Shown here piece by piece: positions 56,175 to 64,000 of a stretch of DNA of 64,000 nucleotides. The translations under genes were made by a program, and so were the position numbers. The DNA is from SpSt-333 sp964371615 (GTDB lineage Bacteria > Bacteroidota > Ignavibacteria > UBA10030 > UBA8401): the NCBI GenBank assembly GCA_964371615.1, contig CAYJMS010000003.1:62001-126000 (forward strand), read 5' to 3'. The notes under the pieces are model-generated. The model did not search any database. It was given only the letters and a program-made list of their open reading frames with translations, and was not told where the DNA came from. Position 1 is the stretch's first letter. The number at the start of each line of letters is the position of its first letter.

Positions 56175-57479
56175 TCATTTTAGGAGCAGCATTTTCTTCG
56201 TCATTACAAAACCTCCGCCGGTGAGCCGGTAAAAATACAATCCGGCGGGAAGGTCGGTAGAATTGAACTGCACGGAATATTGTCCCGCTTCTTTTTCTTC
56301 GTTCACCAATGTCGATACCGCACGTCCAAGCAGATCGTACACCTGCAATTGTATGGCATTGTGTAATCCATTATTCGGTACTGTGAATGATATTGTTGTC
56401 GTAGGATTGAACGGATTGGGGTAGTTCTGTTCAAGAAAATATCCTGACGGCGATCCATCCGCATACTGTGGTACGCCAGTCTGTGATGACGACAGCGTTG
56501 CGACCGAGGCAAGCGCTGCGCGAGCGGAGGCTTGCAATAATTGCGGATTTAACTGACCAAGCGTATCACCTGTGGTGTGGTAATATGGATTTGCGGCGTA
56601 CATCGGTGTGGTGACATTCGGCGGCGCTCCTTCGATCAGGCAGACGGCGGGAAATCCCTGCTCCCAGAACGGCGCATGATCGCTGAATGTATATGCCTGC
56701 GCGGCAACATTCACCGTCATATCGCTCACACTTTGCTGCACGGCGGAAACGATATGATCGCAGATCCAGCGGGACTGTTCGTTCGTTACGATATCCATCG
56801 ACAGATGTTCGTCGTTAAACCCGACCATGTCGATGCATATCATCGCAATAATAGTTACTCCGCTCTCTCTTGCTTTTTGAGCATACGCTCTGCTGCCGTA
56901 CAAATATCCTTCATACGCAGGACCTGTTTCTTCGACGCCGAATGCGACAAAATCCATAGTGTACTCACTCGAAAATCCTATTGCCGTATCGCTTAATATT
57001 CTCGCCAATTCGAGTACAACGGAGACGCCGCTGGCATTATCATCCGCACCCGGAACGGGCAAAGTGCTCCATTGCTCGCTCCATTCCGGCATTCTGCTGC
57101 CGCACGCATCGATGTGCGCACCGATCACGATTTTTTTATCGGCATACATCGATCCGGGTTTTGATGCGACAATATTGAACATCGGTTTGGTGTCGAAAGG
57201 TTGCTGCGCCGTTGCGACAAGGAATGTATCGAGATGAACGGAAGAAATGCCGGGAAGAGAAATGAATTCTCTTTTCACATATTCAACGGCGGAATCAAGT
57301 CCTGGAGTAAAATTCGCCCTGCTGCAATGCCCACCCGCCTTTTGCAAAACATCAATATGAGCCGTCAGACGTTCGGCGGAGACGCTGTCAATCATCCGCT
57401 GCACAATGTTTGATTGCGCATTGGCTGTTCCCCCGAATATCACAAGGAGAACAATAATGTTAAGTATTAAATTGGGCAC
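56175..57479 (-). CDS. M28-family metallopeptidase with T9SS sorting domain
   Basis: A 434-residue exported aminopeptidase with a GTG start and signal peptide ending GGTANAQSN. Zinc-ligand motifs are IGAHIDACGSR (His), GADDNASGVSVVLELAR (bridging Asp), FVAFGVEETGPAYEGY (catalytic Glu pair), ICIDMVGFND (Asp) and TFSDHAPFWEQGFPAV (His). The last 80 residues are a type IX sorting domain with YPNPFNPTTTISFTVP, LQVYDLLGRAVSTLVNE and LPAGLYFYRLTGG. Second T9SS peptidase in the window besides the M1 enzyme. Confidence 0.95.
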   Translation of the reverse strand: MPNLILNIIVLLVIFGGTANAQSNIVQRMIDSVSAERLTAHIDVLQKAGGHCSRANFTPGLDSAVEYVKREFISLPGISSVHLDTFLVATAQQPFDTKPMFNIVASKPGSMYADKKIVIGAHIDACGSRMPEWSEQWSTLPVPGADDNASGVSVVLELARILSDTAIGFSSEYTMDFVAFGVEETGPAYEGYLYGSRAYAQKARESGVTIIAMICIDMVGFNDEHLSMDIVTNEQSRWICDHIVSAVQQSVSDMTVNVAAQAYTFSDHAPFWEQGFPAVCLIEGAPPNVTTPMYAANPYYHTTGDTLGQLNPQLLQASARAALASVATLSSSQTGVPQYADGSPSGYFLEQNYPNPFNPTTTISFTVPNNGLHNAIQLQVYDLLGRAVSTLVNEEKEAGQYSVQFNSTDLPAGLYFYRLTGGGFVMTKKMLLLK

Positions 57480-57547
57480 TTTAAAAAAAGAAAATTGACA
57501 GATGGGTCTTCTGAAAAAGTCATTTTTTGAGATGACTTCAAATCAAC

Positions 57548-58342
57548 TTATTGTGCATCCAACGCATTATAATCCAGTTCCGATCCCCAGGCGCTGTGCG
57601 GAATCAAGAAGACAAGAAGCGTCACGACGGCGGCGCCAAGAATCCACCGTTTCGGATTTTTCGACTTGCGAACCGCAATCGCCGCAACGATCCAGGCGAT
57701 GAAAGCGATAAGCGTTTTATTGTCGGTCAGATCGTGGCCGTACGGAATTCCGGTCCACCATTCGTTAAATGCGTATTGCTGTACCAGCGGACCGAGCATC
57801 ATGCCGCCGATAGTGATGAATACCAGAGTCATATCAGTCAACTTCTGCAGCCGCGGTTCCTTGAGAAAGACCTCCAGTCCCGTCCGAGTGGCAAGCAGCA
57901 TACCGGCAAACATGAAGATCACGTGTAGAATTAAAACTGTCGCCGGAACATCTCCTCTGAATCTGATCACCGTCGACGCGCGGAATGTCTCTTTTCCGTC
58001 GGTCAAAATCACTTTATAGTGAAGTTTTCCGGCCGGCGGCTGATGCGGCAATTCTGCCGATAGAACTCCGTCGGTGTAGGTCATCGGAACCATGATGTAT
58101 TCGTCGTTTGTTTTGTACCGTTTCCATTCCACCGTGCCGGTGATAGTTTCGTCATTTGTCATTACCGTAACCAGATGGTTGTCGTCGCCGCCGTGTGCCC
58201 GATCGAGTGTGACGGAAATTGCTTTGGCGTTGAGCAGCGTGACGTAATGTGTCGGATGGGTCGGCCCGGTCAGACGTTGATAGACCGCGGATGCCAGTGT
58301 TATGATGACGGCGAGAAGCCAGATTTGATATGAGCGTTTCAT
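57548..58342 (-). CDS. Membrane protein with periplasmic beta domain, unknown function
   Basis: A 264-residue product: one N-terminal helix (residues 6-22), a beta-rich domain of about 110 residues (TVTVMTNDETITGTVEWKRYK type strands), then four transmembrane helices between residues 130 and 255. It contains YGHDLTDNKTLIAF between helices. No named family recognised, although the layout suggests an integral membrane protein with an extracytoplasmic sensing or binding domain. An eight-fold octamer repeat lies directly upstream of its start codon. Confidence 0.8.
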   Translation of the reverse strand: MKRSYQIWLLAVIITLASAVYQRLTGPTHPTHYVTLLNAKAISVTLDRAHGGDDNHLVTVMTNDETITGTVEWKRYKTNDEYIMVPMTYTDGVLSAELPHQPPAGKLHYKVILTDGKETFRASTVIRFRGDVPATVLILHVIFMFAGMLLATRTGLEVFLKEPRLQKLTDMTLVFITIGGMMLGPLVQQYAFNEWWTGIPYGHDLTDNKTLIAFIAWIVAAIAVRKSKNPKRWILGAAVVTLLVFLIPHSAWGSELDYNALDAQ

Positions 58343-58347
58343 GTGTG

Positions 58348-58411
58348 GAGTAGTTGAGTAGTTGAGTAGTTGAGTATATGAGTATGTGAGTCGTTGAGTA
58401 TATGAGTAATT
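58348..58411. repeat. Octamer tandem repeat (GAGTNNNT x 8) in the 5' region of a membrane-protein gene
   Basis: Eight consecutive 8-bp units: GAGTAGTT three times, GAGTATAT, GAGTATGT, GAGTCGTT, GAGTATAT, GAGTAATT. On the minus strand they occupy positions -6 to -69 relative to the ATG at 58342, where the ribosome site and promoter would be expected, and no Shine-Dalgarno is visible. Confidence 0.9.
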
Positions 58412-58603
58412 CTATAATGTTCTATTAAAATTAAGTCAAACATTGTACCAAAGAAAAACTCTTTTTTTACATTGAAATCGGACAATGTATTCTCATTTCT
58501 GATAATAGTTCGCAGGATTGAAAACGGTGCATTGCTTCTGCCGAATAGAACGGCTACATTTGCACATCCACACAACGTTGTATTCCCGAAAGGAGTTTGA
58601 TCA

Positions 58604-59644
58604 ATGAAAGCATTGTTCAACAGTTTGGGATACTGTCTCATCGCGACTGCAATATTTATCATGTCGTGCGACAAGGATGACGACATCAGCACTGCCCCGA
58701 CGAAGGATACCATCCCTCCCACCGTCGAAATCACATCGCCTGAAAACGGCGTCATCGTTACCGGTACTATCGACATCGTCGTTGCCGTGTATGATAACAA
58801 AGGAGTGACAAAAGTTGAGATGATCAAGAACGGATCGGTTTCGGCAACGGACGAGACATCACCATTCGGATTTACCTGGGACACCGACGCCGCTGCAACA
58901 GGAACGCATTATCTGCAGGCACGGGCGTACGATGCCGCCGGTAATGTCGGTTTATCAAATACCGTAGCGGTAACAATCGCCGAGCCGCTCGATGTGATAT
59001 TCCACAACACGGTCTTCACCGATATATCGATCACGATCGGCAGCGTTACCAAGACTATTCTTGTCGATGATAGCGTTACTTTCTCCTTCGCGGCAAATCC
59101 CGGCACGTTCTCGTACACTGCCACCACGTCCGGAAAAACAACCGGCGGAACGGTCGTCGGCAAGGTGATCAATTGGGCGGGGAATAATATCGACATCGCC
59201 GGCATGTCGGAAAAACGGATCAATCTGGTTGTAAGTTCACTTTCGTTCTTTATATACGTTACAAACCAAGGATCGCACACACTCAATCCGTTTTATGTCA
59301 ATTACGGCCTCACGAGCCAGACGATGGACAATATCGTCATCCCTCCGGATCATGTGAAGTACCGCATCGGCTATTACAGCGCGTACACAAACACGCAGGT
59401 GAGAGCGTACTGGCAGGGTACTACAACGTACGCGTACTGGGATCAAGGAACGCAGTTCATACTGCCGTGGACGACCAATCAATATGTCAATTTATTGAAC
59501 ACGTCTCTGCTGGCGCCGGGAAACGATCCTAATCGTGAAATCGGTTCCGCTCCCGGCGAGTTGTTGCTGCGTGCAAAAGGAGGATCGTCGGTACGAATAC
59601 CGGACGGAGAGATCCATCTCGATCTCCCGCGATTCGGCGAGTAA
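58604..59644 (+). CDS. Lipoprotein with bacterial Ig-like domain
   Basis: ATG 58604 follows an AAAGGAG site. The signal peptide ends at lipobox FIMSC, followed by an acidic linker DKDDDIS. Residues about 35-125 form a bacterial Ig-like fold with PPTVEITSPENGVIVTGT, VYDNKGVTKVEM and ARAYDAAGNVGLSNT. The remaining 220 residues are beta-rich and contain many Thr/Tyr-rich strands without a known motif. Likely a surface lipoprotein involved in adhesion or binding; function not assigned. Confidence 0.82.
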   Translation: MKALFNSLGYCLIATAIFIMSCDKDDDISTAPTKDTIPPTVEITSPENGVIVTGTIDIVVAVYDNKGVTKVEMIKNGSVSATDETSPFGFTWDTDAAATGTHYLQARAYDAAGNVGLSNTVAVTIAEPLDVIFHNTVFTDISITIGSVTKTILVDDSVTFSFAANPGTFSYTATTSGKTTGGTVVGKVINWAGNNIDIAGMSEKRINLVVSSLSFFIYVTNQGSHTLNPFYVNYGLTSQTMDNIVIPPDHVKYRIGYYSAYTNTQVRAYWQGTTTYAYWDQGTQFILPWTTNQYVNLLNTSLLAPGNDPNREIGSAPGELLLRAKGGSSVRIPDGEIHLDLPRFGE

Positions 59645-59663
59645 CTCTGGTTTCATTTGAAGG

Positions 59664-59702
59664 AAAAAAACGAGAGCACCATTGCGTGTTCTCGCTTTTT
59701 TA
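59664..59702. terminator. Intrinsic terminator after the Ig-like lipoprotein gene
   Basis: Arms AACGAGAGCA and TGTTCTCGCTT around CCATTGCG, with A residues before and six T residues after. Confidence 0.82.
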
Positions 59703-59962
59703 GTGATTATCTCAAAAATCCTTGTCATGTCATTGCCCCAAAGGGGCCCCTTCGGGGCGAGCGAGTGCTTTTTACGAGCGAAGCAATCTCGAAGTTCTCA
59801 CCCATCGTCATTGCGATCCCGACTTTAGTCGGGAGAAGCAATCTAAAAAGTAAAGAAAGATTGCTTCGTCGTCCTGAAAAACAGGACTCCTCGCAATGAC
59901 CATCTATACTTAAGATGTGTTCTAAGTACAATGTTGCGATACTGTTTTTCCGGCATCACATG
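59703..59962. repeat. Gene-free gap with 'cattgcgag / gaagcaatct' repeats
   Basis: Several arms of the form CATTGC...GAAGCAATCT interrupted by short GC palindromes: CCCCAAAGGGGCCCCTTCGG (59736-59755), CCCGACTTTAGTCGGG (59818-59833) and GTCCTGAAAAACAGGAC (59871-59887). It closely resembles the block at 18037-18150, including the tail 'tcgcaatgacc' followed by a 'gtgttct/atgttct' end. Confidence 0.78.
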
Positions 59963-60292
59963 TTAATACTGCGGCACGGAGGGATCGATCTCCCGCGACC
60001 AGGCATGGATGCCGCCGGTAAGATTGAAGAGATTCGAGAGGCCGTGATTCCGTTGAAGGTGTGCAACGACGCGAGCGCTCCGCATGCCGGTGTGGCAATA
60101 TACGATTACCGGAATATCCCGCCTGATCTTTTCGACATTCTCCTCGATTTCCCCGACCGGAATCAATTCCCCGCCGATAGTGCAGAATTCATACTCATCC
60201 TCTTCACGGCAATCGATCAGTTGATATTTCTGTTCTTCGTCCATCATTTTTTTCAATTGATGAACGGTAATGGATTTTATCGTCATGGGCAT
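59963..60292 (-). CDS. Rhodanese-like domain protein
   Basis: Start taken at ATG 60292 (MPMTIKSITVHQL), giving 109 residues; the longer upstream frame lies in the intergenic leader of the divergent kinase gene. Single rhodanese domain with YQLIDCREEDEYEF and the active-site loop IVYCHTGMRSARV, whose cysteine carries the sulfane sulfur, and GGIHAWSREIDPS at the end. Cytoplasmic; probably a sulfurtransferase or thiol-redox protein. Confidence 0.93.
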   Translation of the reverse strand: MPMTIKSITVHQLKKMMDEEQKYQLIDCREEDEYEFCTIGGELIPVGEIEENVEKIRRDIPVIVYCHTGMRSARVVAHLQRNHGLSNLFNLTGGIHAWSREIDPSVPQY

Positions 60293-60381
60293 ACGTTGTT
60301 TTTTGATTGGTGCACTGATTGAATATAATGGTTTTGTCCGTTTGTTTTCGATGAAATGTTTCTTACTTTTATCGGACATTT

Positions 60382-61026
60382 ATGGCAACCTCAGACACAT
60401 ACTTTATTGCCGTGGCGGGAAATATCGGCGCGGGAAAATCATCGCTCACACGGATGCTCGGAGAACGCTTCCACTGGAAGCCGTACTACGAATCCGTTGA
60501 GGATAATCCCTATCTGGCTGATTTTTACGGGGATATGAACCGCTGGTCGTTTCACCTGCAGATTTATTTTCTCGCCAACCGCTTTAAAAGCCATAAAGAG
60601 ATCGTGGAATCGAACAAGTCGGTCATACAGGATCGGTCCATTTACGAGGATGCGGAGATCTTTGCCCGCAACTTAAGTCTAATCGGTAAAATGGATAAGC
60701 GGGATTACGAAAACTATGTTTCCCTCTTTCATGTGATGATGACCTACCTCAAACCGCCCGATCTTATGATTTATCTCCGCTCGTCGGTGGATACGTTGAT
60801 GACGCAGATCAAAAAGCGGGGACGGGAATATGAACAGACTATTCCGCGGGAGTATCTCGAACAACTGAACGGACATTACGAAGAGTGGATCGGCAAGTAT
60901 TCCATTGGGCCGCTGCTGGTGATAGAAATGGATCCGCTTGATTTCGTTCACCGATCCGAAGATTTCGAGTATATTGTAAAGCAGGTACAGAAAGCGCTGC
61001 CGCAGATGCAGCTGTTTGAGAAGTAG
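60382..61026 (+). CDS. Deoxynucleoside kinase
   Basis: A 214-residue kinase with P-loop AVAGNIGAGKSSLTRML, the substrate region YESVEDNPYLADFYGD, IQDRSIYEDAEIFA (the DRS motif) and a LID region KKRGREYEQ. The family phosphorylates deoxyadenosine/deoxyguanosine or related nucleosides for dNTP salvage. Divergent from the rhodanese gene with a 90-base promoter region between them. Confidence 0.93.
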   Translation: MATSDTYFIAVAGNIGAGKSSLTRMLGERFHWKPYYESVEDNPYLADFYGDMNRWSFHLQIYFLANRFKSHKEIVESNKSVIQDRSIYEDAEIFARNLSLIGKMDKRDYENYVSLFHVMMTYLKPPDLMIYLRSSVDTLMTQIKKRGREYEQTIPREYLEQLNGHYEEWIGKYSIGPLLVIEMDPLDFVHRSEDFEYIVKQVQKALPQMQLFEK

Positions 61027-61036
61027 TAAATACTGA

Positions 61037-61078
61037 ACATCCCCGTTTTCTTATAGAAAACGGGGATGTGTGTTTTTT
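61037..61078. terminator. Family R4 hairpin acting as terminator
   Basis: A 15-bp perfect stem ACATCCCCGTTTTCT with loop TAT (61037-61069), followed by TGTTTTTT. It is also a member of the R4 repeat family (relative at 23826-23856), so the repeat appears to have been taken over as terminator of the kinase gene. Confidence 0.82.
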
Positions 61079-61080
61079 AA

Positions 61081-61116
61081 GGTAACCGTCACCCTGGAGG
61101 TGACGATCACCTTTTT
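61081..61116. terminator. Family R12 hairpin with T run between convergent genes
   Basis: Arms close to GGTAACCGTCACC and GGTGACGATCACC, followed by TTTTTC, ten bases before the stop of the minus-strand S41 protease gene. Relative of the repeat at 43068-43098. Confidence 0.72.
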
Positions 61117-61120
61117 CTTT

Positions 61121-62770
61121 TTATTTCTTTGGTTTCAATAATGCCAGATATGTTTTCGAATCACGAAGAAGCGACGCCGCTGTTTGCACCTGTGCATCAT
61201 GATTGAGCGAAATGCGGATGCGTCCCTTTTCGCCGTTATACCGTCCGTTCAGTTCTTCCGCCAGTTCGTTCCGGATCTCTTCTTTGTAGCGCTCGAAAGC
61301 GTTCGATTTTTCTTTGTTCAATTGCGACAGAAGCGCGTCGACCGACGAGAGCGATGCGGAAGCGTACCGTTCCTTCTTCATCATCTCTTTTAATTCGTTC
61401 AGATGTTTCTCCACTGGTTCGGCGTATTCAAATTTCTGCGACCGAGCATAGTCCTCGAACCGTTTCAACACATCGTCGTTCACAACAATGTCCCCCTCTG
61501 CGATACCGTTCTGTGCAACAAAGGAAGTCGCAAATTTAAAGAAGACCGCCTTCCGCATCAGCTCCGCAAAAAATGCGCTGTGATTCCCGTTCTCCACCAC
61601 TGTATCGGGCGTGATGCCGCCGAGTTCTTTGACGATGCGTCCGTTAATGGTTTTGAACTCTTTTTTCATGCTGTCCGGCGTCGTCGCAAAGACACCGTCT
61701 TTATTCTTGTGAAGATAATCGATCTCCTGTATCGACCGTCCGCTCGGCGTATAATAGCGCGCGGTGGTGATCTTCATGGAAGTCTGGTATGACAACGGTA
61801 TGACCGTTTGCACCAATCCCTTGCCGAAGGATCGTGTGCCGAGAATAATACCGCGATCGAGATCCTGCACCGCTCCGGCGACGATCTCGCTGGCGCTGGC
61901 GCTGCTGCGGTTGACGAGTACCGCCAACGGGATATCCGCCGCCACGGGTTCTTCTTCCACGCGATATTCCTTCTCTTCTTCTTCTTTTCGTCCGCGTGTG
62001 GTAACAACGAGACTGCCGTTCTTTGCAAACTTGCTCGTGACATCGACCGCGGCGTTCAACAATCCGCCCGGATTGTCGCGCATATCGAGAATAATCCCTT
62101 TCACATCTCCTTTCACTTTCAATTCTTTAATCGCCTGCCGCACTTCTTCTCCGGCGCGGGTGGAGAACCGCTCCAGTTTAATGTAGCCGATCCCCTCCTT
62201 GACGAATCCGGAATATCCAACGTTGTGTACCTGTATCCGTTCTCGAATCAGTACAAATTCAATCGGATCTTTTTCACCTTCCCGTTCCACTTTCATCCGC
62301 ACCACCGTTCCGGGTTCGCCCCGCACACGCGACCGAACGCTGTCCGGATTCACGCCGGAAATATTTTCACCGTCGATTGCGATAATCCTGTCGCCGGCTT
62401 TTACTCCCTGTTTATGCGCGGAGTATCCTTCCATCGGAGACAGAACGGTAATGATGCCGTCCCGCACGCCGATGGAAACACCGATGCCTCCGTATTGCCC
62501 GTGCGTCAACAGTTCAATCTCGCTTTCGTCCTTACCGCCGAGATACACAGTGTAGGGATCGAGCGTGCCGAGCATGCCGTCGATTCCCGATCGCATGAAG
62601 CGCTCCGGATCCACCTCGTCCACATAGTTGGTGACGATCTCTTTGTACACCCTGCCGAAGATGTCGATGTTCTTCCCGATGCTGAGGTAGATGTTGTCGA
62701 TACCGGTAAAACCCGCCGCTCCGATCAACACAACGGAAACAAGAATGCCTGCAATGAGTCTCTTTTTCAT
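61121..62770 (-). CDS. ctpA: S41-family C-terminal processing protease
   Basis: A 549-residue exported serine protease: signal/anchor segment (GILVSVVLIGAAGFTG), a PDZ domain around residues 95-185 (YGGIGVSIGVRDGIITVL, GVKAGDRIIAIDGENISG) and the S41 catalytic core. The serine is in NRSSASASEIVAGA and the general-base lysine in TRSFGKGLVQ. A 150-residue helical C-terminal extension follows. These periplasmic tail-specific proteases cut proteins at unstructured C-termini in envelope quality control. Confidence 0.94.
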   Translation of the reverse strand: MKKRLIAGILVSVVLIGAAGFTGIDNIYLSIGKNIDIFGRVYKEIVTNYVDEVDPERFMRSGIDGMLGTLDPYTVYLGGKDESEIELLTHGQYGGIGVSIGVRDGIITVLSPMEGYSAHKQGVKAGDRIIAIDGENISGVNPDSVRSRVRGEPGTVVRMKVEREGEKDPIEFVLIRERIQVHNVGYSGFVKEGIGYIKLERFSTRAGEEVRQAIKELKVKGDVKGIILDMRDNPGGLLNAAVDVTSKFAKNGSLVVTTRGRKEEEEKEYRVEEEPVAADIPLAVLVNRSSASASEIVAGAVQDLDRGIILGTRSFGKGLVQTVIPLSYQTSMKITTARYYTPSGRSIQEIDYLHKNKDGVFATTPDSMKKEFKTINGRIVKELGGITPDTVVENGNHSAFFAELMRKAVFFKFATSFVAQNGIAEGDIVVNDDVLKRFEDYARSQKFEYAEPVEKHLNELKEMMKKERYASASLSSVDALLSQLNKEKSNAFERYKEEIRNELAEELNGRYNGEKGRIRISLNHDAQVQTAASLLRDSKTYLALLKPKK

Positions 62771-63087
62771 GCCAACCCTTTGTATTTATTACAATGAATA
62801 TTTTGCGAATATCTCAAAAAAAATTAAATCATTGTCATGCCGAGCGTAGACGAGGCATGACTTTCACCGAATTGTCACACCTCGTCTACGCTCGGTGTGA
62901 CAATCTTTAATATTTAAGATAGGTACAAATAGTTTTTTGTTTAAAATTCTTTTCTTCCTCTGTGTCTCCGTGCCTCCGTGCCTCCGTGGTATGCTTTTCA
63001 GAATATACAACAGAAACACCACTGTTGCATTGTTGCATTTCATCGATCCCCTCAGTACGTTAGAGGGTCACTACCATAGGGAAGACA
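62771..63087. repeat. Gap with paired hairpins whose loops are reverse complements
   Basis: Hairpin GTCATGCC/GGCATGAC (about 62834-62861) has the loop GAGCGTAGACGA, and the adjacent hairpin ATTGTCACACC/GGTGTGACAAT (62871-62904) has the loop TCGTCTACGCTC, its exact reverse complement. A 'cctccgtgcctccgtgcctc' dispersed repeat follows at about 62960-62990. The divergent promoters must also be here. Confidence 0.72.
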
Positions 63088-64000
63088 ATGTCCACCACCT
63101 CGTCCCGTGCAGACGCGCTCGACGCCCTCCGCGGCCTCGCCATTATCGGCATGATCCTCTCCGGCCAATTGCCGTTCCACGAATTTGTGCTGCCGGACTG
63201 GATGTATCACGCACAGGTTCCGCCGCCGGACCATACATTTATCCCCACACTTCCGGGCATTACCTGGGTCGATCTTGTATTTCCCTTCTTTTTATTTGCC
63301 ATGGGTGCGGCGTTTCCGCTGGCGTTATCAAAAAAAATAGCAGCCGGCGTTTCGAAATGGGAGATCTCGTTCTCGATCCTGGAACGCGGCGTGCTGTTGG
63401 GATTCTTTGCACTCTATGTTCAGGCGATCCGCCCGTATGCGATGAGCACACATCCCGATACGATGACCTGGCTGGTCAGTATTGCGGCGTTTCTTTTTCT
63501 CTTTCCGATGTATGCGCGCCTGCCGGAAACGTGGAACAAATTTCTCCGTTGGGGAGTGAAGTCCGCAGGATGGATCTGCGCGATTCTCTTTTTTGTATTG
63601 ACCACGTATCCCGATGGAAGCGGATTTAAACTGACCCGCAGCGATATCATCATCGTCGTATTAACGAACATGGCGGTCTTCGGTGCGTTCACCTGGCTCG
63701 TGACACGCGACAATCTTCTTCTGCGATTGGGCTTACTGGGGGTACTGTTCGCAATCCGTCTGTCGAATATGCCGGCGGGAATTGAAGGATGGGTGAACGA
63801 CATTTGGCGTTGGACGCCGATACCGTGGATGTATACGCTCTATTATCAGCAGTACCTCTTCATCGTCATTCCCGGCACAATACTTGGAGATTTGATCCTC
63901 CGTTTTACGAAATTGATTAATCAAAACCCAATTCCCAATTCCCAATTCCTAATTCCTAATCACCAATGGCATTCATTGCGTTATATTTTTATTGCTCTGC
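63088..64000 (+). CDS. DUF5009/HGSNAT-like membrane acyltransferase, truncated by window edge
   Basis: The frame is open from ATG 63088 to the window end, at least 304 codons. The N-terminus SRADALDALRGLAIIGMILSG and then ITWVDLVFPFFLFAMGAAFPLAL are typical of the DUF5009/heparan-alpha-glucosaminide N-acetyltransferase superfamily of polytopic membrane acyltransferases. At least seven hydrophobic helices are present. These proteins may transfer acyl groups to sugars across the membrane; substrate unknown. A heptamer repeat (63930-63964) lies in frame near the end and encodes NQNPIPNSQFLIPNHQ between two membrane helices. Confidence 0.82.
   Translation, partial: MSTTSSRADALDALRGLAIIGMILSGQLPFHEFVLPDWMYHAQVPPPDHTFIPTLPGITWVDLVFPFFLFAMGAAFPLALSKKIAAGVSKWEISFSILERGVLLGFFALYVQAIRPYAMSTHPDTMTWLVSIAAFLFLFPMYARLPETWNKFLRWGVKSAGWICAILFFVLTTYPDGSGFKLTRSDIIIVVLTNMAVFGAFTWLVTRDNLLLRLGLLGVLFAIRLSNMPAGIEGWVNDIWRWTPIPWMYTLYYQQYLFIVIPGTILGDLILRFTKLINQNPIPNSQFLIPNHQWHSLRYIFIAL
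63930..63964. repeat. Heptamer tandem repeat inside an open reading frame
   Basis: Five 7-bp units, AATTCCC twice, AATTCCT twice, then AATCACC, within the acyltransferase frame. Because seven is not a multiple of three, gain or loss of one unit would shift the frame. Confidence 0.82.

Overview
This 64 kb window looks like a piece of a moderately GC-rich, Gram-negative genome from the Bacteroidota/Chlorobiota side of the FCB group, probably an Ignavibacteria-like lineage. The main evidence is three secreted enzymes (an M1 peptidase, a GH3 hydrolase and an M28 peptidase) ending in the type IX secretion (T9SS) sorting domain with the YPNPFNP signature. Many lipoproteins and signal-peptide-bearing peptidases point the same way. 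The taxonomic call is inference; there is no rRNA or other marker in the window, and I saw no tRNA.

Layout. 0-2.3 kb: end of PBP2 and complete RodA (cell elongation). 2.4-3.7 kb: an AT-rich lipoprotein gene. 3.9-10.8 kb (minus): histidine degradation genes hutU and hutI with a giant hybrid histidine kinase between them. 11-13.7 kb (minus): a three-gene corrinoid methyl-transfer cluster (UroD-type methyltransferase, B12 protein, homocysteine methyltransferase), then a PLP decarboxylase and a REP-associated (Y1) transposase. 15.9-31.3 kb: S9, M64 and M1 peptidases, release factor 3, a GH97 glycosidase, a PHP phosphoesterase, a J-like/LRR protein and assorted lipoproteins. 31.7-34.4 kb: a saccharopine-pathway lysine degradation pair behind a perfect 22-bp palindrome. 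34.4-43 kb: a T9SS GH3 enzyme, small housekeeping proteins, an orphan antitoxin-like gene and an M16 peptidase pair. 43-47.3 kb: an MscS channel, then an AT-rich, repeat-packed stretch with two orphan lipoprotein-like genes. 47.3-52.7 kb (minus): a compact sucrose operon (fructokinase, sucrose-phosphate synthase/phosphatase fusion, sucrose synthase). 52.9-64 kb: a 600-residue protein of unknown function, a thioesterase plus CDF transporter, an M28 peptidase, an Ig-like lipoprotein, a rhodanese, a deoxynucleoside kinase, an S41 protease and the start of an acyltransferase gene that runs off the end.

The most unusual property is the intergenic DNA. Nearly every longer gap holds palindromic repeats from about a dozen families. 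Several unrelated families share one geometry: a stem of about 11-15 bp closed by a three-base loop, often 33 nt in total. A 120-160 bp element made of four such hairpins occurs four times between 43.2 and 47.2 kb. Comparison of copies shows 19-22 nt GC-rich mini-palindromes inserted exactly in, or within two bases of, the hairpin loops. A Y1/RAYT transposase gene, the enzyme class expected to act on hairpin DNA, lies in the same window beside a perfect 40-bp palindrome. The only two copies of one hairpin family sit directly upstream of two similar lipoprotein genes. I regard this repeat system, rather than any single protein, as the best candidate for something undescribed.
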